Positions 55,793 through 64,000 of a stretch of DNA of 64,000 bases are shown here, piece after piece; position 1 is the stretch's first letter; every line of letters starts with the position of its first letter. The notes below the pieces were generated by a model, which was not told where the DNA came from, made no database searches, and saw only the letters and a list, made by a program, of their open reading frames with translations. Location: the NCBI GenBank assembly GCA_024220525.1, contig JAMYWO010000050.1, forward strand, positions 1 through 64,000, written 5' to 3'. Position numbers and translations under genes: made by a program. The stretch is from Cochliopodium minus. Taxonomy: Eukaryota > Discosea > Himatismenida > Cochliopodiidae.

Positions 55793-57944
55793 TTAATTTT
55801 TAATATTTTCTTTCAAAAACTTGATCTCTTCACGGAGATCCTCTATAATTTGATCTTTCTCTTGGATTTGTTTATCTTTTAGTTGGATATCGCTATGTTT
55901 AAAATTGATTTCCCTCAAGTCATCTTCATTTGATGGTATTGTTGTTTTTTTATATACTTCTAACTCTCTCAATAATAAATTCCTGTCTCTGCGATTAAAT
56001 GCTAATTCTATCATGTCCTTTTCTTTGAGAAGTTCAATCACATCTTTAACAGAATTGTATCCATCTTTCACCAATATGTCATAATATTGAGGCAATCCAA
56101 TTTTCAATAAGAAATTTTTTAAATCAATATCTTTTGGGAGATCGGAATAACTTTTATCAAGTGTCATTTCGCTCTTTTAAAGCAATAAATTCAATTTTAA
56201 ACCAAAATTTAATAAAAGAAAAGAATTATTGATTACACTGTCCCATTTAAAAGAAAAATCGAATGAACTGCTATCCAAGTCTTCGGAAGAAGTGTCAAAA
56301 TTCTTGTCATCATTGAAAGTGTTACTTATTTTTAATTTCTTAAAAAATTTTAATTTAAAAAAATAAAAAGTATTAAATTCTTACGCTCAAAGGAAGATCA
56401 ATTAGAGTAAAACTATTCGGTAAATCAGTGTTCCCATCTGAGATTTCAAAAATTTCGGAAGTAGAAGAAATGATGGCGCTTTGAAAAAGAGAAGGATCAT
56501 TGATCTTCATTTTAAAATATGTTTTCTTCGATAAATCAAACTTTTTGGAAGATTCCAATCCTTCCATCAAAAACAAGATTTTATTTTTCATGTTGAAATC
56601 GATGAGAGTTTGTTCAATACGGGGCTTGAAAGAAACAGGAAGAAAAAGTTCATAGTATTTTTCGAAAATAAAAGAAAAAATATCAGTTTCTTTTGAGTTA
56701 GAATACTCCAACAAGTCAATGTGGATAATCAACCAATATTCTTCAAATGATTCTCCCAATGACCATTTATAACAGATGTATTCAAAATATTTTTTGATCA
56801 GAGAGGGATCTTTTGATTTCACAAGAATTCTCTTGTTATTTTTGGCTTCATTCGATAGTTTGTCGAGAAAATCTTTGTAAGAGTTACCTTTGGAGTATTT
56901 TGAATAATGGGAAAGTAAACACCTGTTCAAAAGATTAAGATCCACACAAAAATTTAAATCTTTTTTCTCTTTTCCAAGTATGTCATTGAGCTCAATGTGA
57001 TCTTTGTTAACTTTCATATGTTGAATTTCATTTGAAATAGACAAAAGGGGGACACCAGAATGTTGATATTGAAAATATTTGACAGCTCCACTTGAAATTT
57101 CTAATTCTATTCTTCCTTTTTCTTTTTGCATCATTAAATCCAACAACTCCACTATTTCGAAAGGAAAATAGAATAAAGGAGAAGGAGATTGGGAAGCAAA
57201 CAAAATATTTTCAGAGTCTTCTACTTCTTTTTGTATTCTGAACATCTTAAACTTGTTCATAAGATCAATGAATAGTGAGTTTTTTAAATCAGAAAGAAAG
57301 AGTTTTTCAATGAGTACAGACAACAATGATCTCTTTTCGCCTTCCATTTCTATTTCTAATCTTTTTTTTGTTGTGATTGCCCATGTTCCAGGCAAAAAGC
57401 AGTTTTCAAGGAGAGATGAGAAATAAAGATCATCAACCTTCTGATGATCGAGTATTTGATGAGAATTATCACAATCCATTATCATCAAGCTATGGCAATA
57501 CAATTCAGGGATCTTCATGATTATTTCCCTCACTCCTATCAATCCATTTTCTTTATTTCCTTTCAAAGGTAATTGTGGCGAGGATGTTTTGGTGGATGAA
57601 AGAATCAAATCATCTTCATGTTGATAAGAATGTCCAGAATAATAAAAGATCATCAAACCCCTTTTAATTTCTTCTATTCCATTTGAATTTTTTTTCTTTA
57701 TGAGTGAATCTATATACTCAGAAAATGAGAATGTATCCATTAAATCAAATATTTTGCATTCAAATCCCAATTTTGAAAATATCTTTTCCATTGAAGAAAT
57801 ATCATTGATTGACGAAGAATTTTTTTGTTCTCTCAATCCAATAAAATATTTTTCTTCGTATAAAATAAATTCTATCAAATTATCTTTATATGTATTTGAT
57901 GGATTGAGATGATTATTTACATCTGAATTATTATTTCTATTCAT
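55793..57944 (-). CDS. Caspase-like/NACHT-like protein with SAM and coiled-coil C-terminus (copy 2)
   Basis: Paralogue of the gene at 51548-45500 with a different tail. Exons (minus): 57944-56382, about 56343-56246, and about 56175-55793. Residues 1-265 are nearly identical to copy 1 (YYSGHSYQ, LMIMDCDNSH). Residues 266-350 differ more (for example DLMMQKEKGRIELEISSGAV), and the decayed NACHT-like part is again nearly identical. The middle exon adds KLKISNTFNDDKNFDTSSED. The last exon encodes a SAM domain (DLKNFLLKIGLPQYYDILVK) and a coiled coil (IQLKDKQIQEKDQIIEDLRE). RRM, KH, macro, WWE and PARP are absent. It is divergent from the gene at 58196 across a 251-bp spacer. Confidence 0.82.
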
Positions 57945-58195
57945 TGAGAATAGTTCAATTTAGTTCAATTTTTTTATTTAAATGTTCAAAAAAAAATATT
58001 GAAGAAAAATGATAAGCCAAATTGAGAATCCAAACGCGTTTGAGCTCAGAAATTCGTACAAAAAAGTATTCAAAGAAAACGTCTCCAAAGTAATAACCCT
58101 CCATTTCCAATTTATGAGAAAAAATATATTATTTGAAAGGTTTTTTTTTTTGATCTTTCAAAAAAAAAAAAAAAAAAAAATATTGAAGAAAAAAA
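57945..58195. promoter_or_regulatory. Head-to-head spacer of the second pair
   Basis: Same sequence as 51549-51799 as far as I can compare, including the internal duplication and the 64-codon ORF (58009-58203). Presumed bidirectional promoter, by position. Confidence 0.5.
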
Positions 58196-59254
58196 ATGAA
58201 TAAGCTATATGATTCATTTCCAATTTATGAGAAAAAATACTTTATTGGATTGAAAAGCAATGATTCAAATTCAAATCTTTACTTGCAATTATTGGAAAAT
58301 AAATTTAAGGATCTTGGATTTGAATCCATTATGATCAATACTATGAAAGAATTGGAAGAAAAATTCTTTAAAAACCATAAAATATCAAATCAAGAATGCA
58401 GGAAATTAATAGTATTTTATTATAGTGGAAAATCATCTCTGAAAGATGGGATATTATATCTGGATAATCAAATCAATATATCAATCAATGAAAAGATAGA
58501 GGTCAATAACTACATTAATATAAACGAAAATGCGATAAATATAAAGATTTTGGTTACAAAATTCTCAAAAATCTATAGTCATTGTTTGATGATCCTTGAT
58601 TGTGAGCATTCTGATACAATATACAAAATTTACAACGAATATAATAACATCAAAAATTTTCACAACATGGAAATTCTTAACAACAAAGGGGAAAACATCA
58701 AATCCATCGTAGAAAATTCGTTCTACCCGGGATTATGGGCAATAACAATAAAAAGCATTGGAAGAAACACACCAAGCAAACCATACTCTTATTTTCTCTC
58801 TAAAATACTTAATCTCAATGAATACAACATTAAATATGAATATAACAGCGCCAAAAATTTATTGAATTACAATAACGACAAAAAAATAATCGATTTGAAC
58901 CCTAGTTGTGCAGAGAAACTACTCTTTCCTTCCAACATCGTTGCCCTAACAAAAACGAGAGCACTTAAAGAAAAAATCTATAAAATACCTTCTTGTGGGA
59001 AAGTATGGATCGAAGGATATTCCAACTTTGGTATTCCTTTGTTGATGAATCAAGACTTTAGAGTAAATGTCAAAGTCAAGTATAAGAAGAATTTAGTTTT
59101 TCAATTAGAGAATCAAATTAAAGTGAGATCAAACTGGGAATATTCCATTCTGAAAGATTATTACAGAAACATATTTGATGTCGAATTGAAAAGTAGGATA
59201 GACCAAGTCAAACGAGTCTTTATTCAAAAAGATCACAGAAGACATGACAACTAA
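58196..59254 (+). CDS. Caspase-like N-terminal part of the plus-strand member, copy 2
   Basis: 352 residues. The first 92 are almost the same as copy 1 (MNKLYDSFPIYEKKYFIGLK, FYYSGKSSLKDG). Later parts carry insertions (KNFHNMEILNNKGEN) and LMILDCEHSDTI, with Glu again at the nucleophile position. The shared middle block reads IPSCGKVWIEGYSNFGIPLL. The frame stops at 59254, just upstream of the NTPase, which continues in another frame from 59244 with an 11-base overlap. In copy 1 the two parts are one protein, so this is either a real frameshift that split the gene, a sequencing error, or an undetected short intron. Confidence 0.75.
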   Translation: MNKLYDSFPIYEKKYFIGLKSNDSNSNLYLQLLENKFKDLGFESIMINTMKELEEKFFKNHKISNQECRKLIVFYYSGKSSLKDGILYLDNQINISINEKIEVNNYININENAINIKILVTKFSKIYSHCLMILDCEHSDTIYKIYNEYNNIKNFHNMEILNNKGENIKSIVENSFYPGLWAITIKSIGRNTPSKPYSYFLSKILNLNEYNIKYEYNSAKNLLNYNNDKKIIDLNPSCAEKLLFPSNIVALTKTRALKEKIYKIPSCGKVWIEGYSNFGIPLLMNQDFRVNVKVKYKKNLVFQLENQIKVRSNWEYSILKDYYRNIFDVELKSRIDQVKRVFIQKDHRRHDN

Positions 59255-60248
59255 AGTTGATCAAGATGACTCAGTAAGGTTGTTTGTCGTTGGGAACATA
59301 GGAGTGGGGAAAACCAACTTCTTCAAGAACATGATCAACAAATGGTCCAACGGAATGATATGGGACAACATCAAATTTGTTTTCTACATTAATTTCGAGG
59401 AAATGCACGTGATGATGAGGGATTGGGCTAATTTAGACCTCAATAATCTTATATTTTCTTATATTTTTGTAAAATATTTTAGTGGTAAAATCTCAGAGTA
59501 TTCAGAAAGTTATCAATATTTTTTTCATAAGATAACTACTGAAAGAAACTCTGTCTTTTTGTTTGACCAGTGTCACTTTCTCAATCTCATATTTTTCGAT
59601 GAGCTAAATGATTACATCGAAGACTTTTTATCAACAGATCTTCTTTATGACTTTTTTAAATCATACAAATACTCTATCTTCTCTTACAGAGTAGCTCCAA
59701 AATCGGGTTCAGACTATTATGAGATAAAAGAATTTATATCTGAAGAAACAGAGAAATACATTTTCGAAAATTACCCAGAGGGAATACAACCAATCAAGAA
59801 ATTCATTGAAAAAAACAATCTTTCTAAAATCTCCTCTAATCCCCTCTTTCTCCAACTTATTTGCCAAAAATATTTGGTGTGTCCCGAAGCTAAACAGGTC
59901 TATGACATCATTCTTCAAAGAATCACTCAGATATATGTCATTGAGAACTTTGAAGAAAAGAATCAAGATAACATTGCCAATAATATCAACAATTATTTAA
60001 AAGAGATCAAAATGAAAATTTCTCATAAAAATAGTTTGGAATTGAACCAAGAAGATGTTGATGATTTATTCAATTTTTCAATGACTTATAATGATGAAAG
60101 GTACGGGGATAACAAGAAATTAATCATCTTTCTTCTTCTCTTGTGCCAATTCTTAGAAAAATCGAATCATGATCTTTACTTGATCACCCATTTACTAAGT
60201 TATTTGAGAGGTCATAGTTTTGATCAAGGATTTGATACTTATTATTAA
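59244..60248 (+). CDS. NACHT NTPase part of the plus-strand member, copy 2
   Basis: 334 residues starting MTTKVDQDDSVRLFVVGNIG. P-loop VGNIGVGKTNFF, FYINFEEMHVMM, Walker B SVFLFDQCHFLNLIFFDEL and SIFSYRVAPK correspond to copy 1, but identity is much lower than in the N-terminal region. The helical C-terminus (KKLIIFLLLLCQFLEKS) also aligns in pattern with copy 1. It could be translated alone from its own Met. An LRR gene starts 77 bp downstream on the same strand. Confidence 0.75.
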   Translation: MTTKVDQDDSVRLFVVGNIGVGKTNFFKNMINKWSNGMIWDNIKFVFYINFEEMHVMMRDWANLDLNNLIFSYIFVKYFSGKISEYSESYQYFFHKITTERNSVFLFDQCHFLNLIFFDELNDYIEDFLSTDLLYDFFKSYKYSIFSYRVAPKSGSDYYEIKEFISEETEKYIFENYPEGIQPIKKFIEKNNLSKISSNPLFLQLICQKYLVCPEAKQVYDIILQRITQIYVIENFEEKNQDNIANNINNYLKEIKMKISHKNSLELNQEDVDDLFNFSMTYNDERYGDNKKLIIFLLLLCQFLEKSNHDLYLITHLLSYLRGHSFDQGFDTYY

Positions 60249-60324
60249 ATATTATTTTTTAATAAAAAAGCTATGTCATTTAAAAAATATTATAAATTTT
60301 TATTTCGAATAACTAAAAAAAAAA

Positions 60325-63300
60325 ATGAAGATTGATAAAGAAAATGATGATAATTTGAGATTCAAAAAGGTATACCTTTCAAATTGTTTTTAAAAAATAT
60401 ATTTTATATTACTTTATTTTTTAAATTGCAAGATAATAGAGGAAGGAAAATTGGACATTGAAGCCATTGAGAAATTCAAAGATTCAAATCTGAGCAATAT
60501 CTCCATCCAGAATTTTAGCAATATATCTATAAATGTACAACAAAAGCATATTTCAAATATTTTCTCGGATACCTTCAAATTCGCAGATAGAAGATTGAAA
60601 AGATCTCATGCTGGTTATTTATCAAAGGATATGATAAAGAAATTGTTTGAGATTGATAGCTTGAAGACGATTGAAATTTGTGGATATCTTGAAATAGACA
60701 CTAATCTATTTGATTGGAAGAGGGGATTGCCTAAAAATCTTGAGAATCTCAATCTATCAAACTCATCCATAGATGATCATTTTCTTTATCAATTAGCGTA
60801 AAGAGATTTTTTTTAAAAAAATTGAAAAATTTATCAAAAAATTGTAGAGATGTTCAAAATTTTACAACAGTTTAAATTTTATTAGTAATTAATTTATATC
60901 TGCCAACAAAGTGCAAATTTTGGATATGTCCAAAAAAATTGAAAAATTATTTTTTATGTAAATTTTAAAATTACCCCTTGACAAAAAAAATAGGAATTCA
61001 AATGTTGCAAATCAATTGATATCATTGAATATTAACGAAACCTACTGTAAATTTTTTTTATCAGCAAATAATATGGATTTACAGTGAAATTTATTATTAT
61101 TGCCAGTTACAAGTAAAGGATTGGGGTATCTCAAAAAATTAACAAATTTGAAGAGCTTGAAGTGCAAGTCCAATGAGAAAATAGATATTAAAGATTTATA
61201 CTCGCTCAAAAACTTGGAAACATTGAAATTTACCAAAATCATAGATTGGATTGACTTGAAAGAGCTGGAAAACATCAAACATTTGTCCACCGAAATAAGT
61301 CGCATCCCAAAAAGAGTGTTGGGTAGATTGGAAACACTAAAGGTGGAGGGTGAAACATTCATAAAGAAGAAAGGTCCAAATCTGAAGAGGATCAAGATCA
61401 ACAAGTTTATTTATCTCGATGATAACAAAACAGAGTTGGATGAACAGATGATTTTCGGAGAAATCGAACACATCGAGGATCTGGAAAGCTTGCACTTTGG
61501 AGATGGATCCAATGTCGACCCCTTCAACATCTCTTACCTCACCAAGTTCAAAAAGCTCAAGAAACTTAGGCTGGTGGAAACAATGACCAAAGAGCTCAAA
61601 CACATCGAAAAGGTGGAGCTTCCTTTCTGCGATACCCTTGAGGAGCTGGAGATCTCGTTCGTTAGAGACTTTGACAGAAAACACCATGAAAACTATGACA
61701 TGGAAAACCCCAGGGGCTACACTGCAAAGTTTTTCAAAGATGGCCTCTCTGAGTTTGTTCCCAAGTTCCTCAATTTGAAAAAGTTTAGAGGGCATCCTTC
61801 TCCTGACTTTGAAATGGGCGAATGGTTGGATCTACATTTCCCTGTTGATAGTGCCGAAACGACCTGCTTGAGAAAGCTCGAGACTTTTTCTGTTTGCGCT
61901 GAGCCTGACTTTCTGTTGAGGGTTTTCGGCAAGGACAGGAAGGTTGAGTACTTCCCCAACTTGCTTAATCTCGATCTCGTCTCCTCTTCCAGGAACTACA
62001 CCATCTACTATGCCATCGATGTCTTTCATTCCAACAAATTATACAATGATTGCAGATTTCCTGAATCTCTCGAAAGTTTTTTTGTTGATGTTGGTAATTT
62101 CACCAATTTAAATTTATTTTTTATTATTTTATTAATTATTGTTAATTGGATCAATATTAATCAACATATACAAATGATAATATGATTATTTGGATCTCAT
62201 TGATCAATTATATAGTATCTCATGTTGAGATATAAAAATTAATCCAAATTATATGCTAAAGATTAAATTCTCACAAAAAAATTTTCAATTTTTTTTCTTT
62301 TTTTTATTTTTTTGTATTGATTGTTTTAATTTTTTTTTCTAAACAAATAACTTTGATTTTACATATATTTATTTTTGTTTTTATTTTATTTTTATATTTA
62401 TTTTATTTTTTTTTATTTTATTTTTTTTTATTTCTTCTCAGGGTATGGTGACAAACAAAAAGCCAGCATGTCCCTCAGCTTTTTGAATGGTCTCACCAAC
62501 TTAAAGTACCTCCACGTCAGCCCTCCTTTTATAGAGGACTTGCTCAACACCAAACAAAAGATCTACTTTGACGATTTGACACCCCTGTCCAAGTTGAAAA
62601 AACTTAAATTTCTAAGCATTTATGCCTACCCATCTTATTTAAAGGGTAAAAAAAAAAAAACCTTTCAAATCATTTTTTTAATTTTGAAATTATTTATTAA
62701 TTAAATTACCTATTTAATTTTAAAATTTTTTTTCTTAAAGATATTTTAATTTTTTTTTTATTTATCAATATATTTTTAAAATTTTTTTCCATTTAAAAAT
62801 TATTTCCCATTAATTTATTTTTTAAATTACCTTTTTTCCACAAAGATAAATAAATTATTTTTAATGAAATTACTTTTGTTTTTTTTTTTTTTTTGAACTA
62901 AATAAATAATTATGACCCTTTTAAATTCCAATTTTAATTAAATTCTTATTTTTTTTTTATTTTAGATTTCACAGAAGAGCAAAGGAAGGAAATAGCAGGT
63001 AAAGACGAAGAATGGAAGATCCTTTCGGAGCTAGAAAACATCGAGGCACTCAATATCTCTGGCCACCACGAGCTTACCGACTCCTTCATCGCCTCCATCT
63101 CCTCGAAGCTCAAATACTTGTCCTACTTGAATCTCAACGAGTGTTTCGGAATTTCGGATCTTTCTCCCCTCTCGGAACTTCCTCATTTGAAATACCTCAA
63201 CACTGAGTTCATGTCCAATGTGAAGAAGACTTTCGATAGGAGTGATTCTCTTGTTTGTTGGGATTGTGGCCAGCATTTCGGCAATTTCTGGGGTGAGTTT

Positions 63301-64000
63301 GCTCGTGGTGGTGTTGCTTCTTTTCCTTCTTTGGTCGAGTTGAAGATCAACGACGACAATTTTATTGACGAAGATGGTTTCAAATGTAAAAAAAAAAAAA
63401 TTCAAAATTTATTATGAATATTTTTCATTTTATTTTTTATTTTATTTTTTATTTTTTATTTTTATATTTTATTTTATACTTTTTTATTTTTATTTTTTTT
63501 ATTTTTACTTTTTTATATTTTATTTTTTCATATTTCTTCCTTTTTTTTTTGATAGTTATTTGCCAACTTCCTTCCATAAAGAGAGTTATCTTCTCAAATT
63601 GTTCAGTGAAAGTGGGATGGCTCAAACACGTTACAAAAGCCAAGAGTCTCAAATACCTTCAATTCGTCGACTGTGAGGAGCCTGACGAGTACAAGAAAAA
63701 GCAGGCTCTGCTCGAATCCTACGAAGTAGAACAGCAAATCGTCAAGCAAGTGCTTAAAGATCCCAACGAAGAAGTCAAATTGGAAAAAGCTTTACTCGAG
63801 TTTGCTCCTTATGTTTCTCTTTTTAGAAAATTTATTGTTGAGAAATTAGAATTTTTGTTAGATGTTACTTTTAAAGAAGTCCAATCTTTTATTTCCAATT
63901 CCAAAGTGACTGGTGGCGAGCTCAAGAAATCTTTTGGTCAATCTTTTTCCAAGCATAAGTATTCTGGCGCTTGCTTTGATATTTTCAACAAATTGATCTC
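60325..64000 (+). CDS. Large leucine-rich repeat protein, runs out of the window
   Basis: Exons join in phase: 60325-60369, 60431-60799, about 60994-61048, 61107-62090, 62442-62645, 62967-63385 and 63556-64000 (open at the end). The product is built of irregular LRRs of about 22-26 residues, such as LENLNLSNSSIDDHFLYQL, LGYLKKLTNLKSLKC, LYSLKNLETLKF, LNGLTNLKYLHVSPPFIEDL and LSYLNLNECFGISDLSPLSEL. There is no signal peptide or TM, so it is probably cytosolic. The last exon leaves the LRRs for a helical, Lys/Glu-rich region (KKKQALLESYEVEQQIVKQV). Later exons are less AT-rich than the introns. It is close behind a NACHT gene. Confidence 0.8.
62148..62270 (+). repeat. Dispersed intronic repeat, copy D (longest)
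   Basis: Starts GGATCAATATTAATCAACAT, then AAATGATAATATGATTATTT, GGATCTCATTGATCAATTAT, ATAGTATCTCATGTTGAGAT and AATTAATCCAAATTATAT. It lies inside the LRR intron 62091-62441. Copies A and B lack different parts of it. Confidence 0.6.

Noticed and set aside
45500-60248. A transposon as the cause of the duplicated pair
   Set aside because: I found no transposase, reverse transcriptase, terminal repeats or target duplications at the block edges; a segmental duplication fits better.

Overview
This window is nuclear DNA of an AT-rich, intron-rich protist. Short AT-rich introns (almost all GT-AG) interrupt most genes. Asparagine-rich homopolymers lie inside conserved proteins, and an intronless eIF5A, a mitochondrial-type IscU, a heterotrimeric G-alpha, RasGEF, lipin, ATG7, a beta-1 proteasome subunit, CNOT10 and a gamma-tubulin complex protein are all eukaryotic. 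The style recalls amoeboid protists (dictyostelid-like amoebozoans or heteroloboseans). I cannot name the genus from sequence alone.

Layout. 1-17.4 kb: gamma-tubulin complex protein (5' end missing here), IscU, an LRR-PP2C phosphatase, a Mob1 kinase activator, a four-TM membrane protein, G-alpha, a small Cys-rich GPI-type protein, lipin and an EGF-type membrane protein. 17.5-24.4 kb: the 3' half of ATG7 running straight into the 5' half of an unusual Ras GTPase-RasGEF fusion. 24.6-36.8 kb: cupredoxin-like surface protein, plant-type PRPP synthetase, coiled-coil kinase, TVP38-type membrane protein, proteasome beta-1, CNOT10 and the missing 5' end of the gamma-tubulin complex gene. 36.9-43.8 kb: M1 aminopeptidase fragment, nucleotidyltransferase-RNA ligase fusion, eIF5A and the missing 3' half of the RasGEF. 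44-45.4 kb: 3' part of an amino acid transporter. 45.5-60.2 kb: a duplicated immune-like locus. 60.3-64 kb: a large LRR gene that leaves the window.

Two genes are split between distant places and their halves fit at base and reading-frame level. The gamma-tubulin complex gene runs from 36819 to 1 with a 77-bp identical overlap. The RasGEF runs from 19741 to 43835 with a phase-matched intron. With the single-N joins at 36820 and 43982, this indicates that the scaffold blocks are in the wrong order. The likely original order is [36821-43981] - [about 19700-36819] - [1-about 19630], perhaps followed by [43983 on].

The most striking biology is the locus at 45.5-60.2 kb. Two divergent gene pairs sit head to head. 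The minus-strand members begin with a caspase-like domain and a decayed NACHT-like NTPase. In one copy these continue into SAM, RRM, KH-like, macro, WWE and PARP domains (a PARP14-like body). In the other copy they continue into SAM plus coiled coil. The plus-strand members are caspase-like plus an intact-looking NACHT NTPase. In all of them the caspase nucleophile position is replaced, so these look like non-catalytic sensor or scaffold modules. The locus shows recent duplication, mosaic identity and relic fragments, as expected of a fast-evolving defence family. No virus-like element, tRNA or CRISPR array was found.
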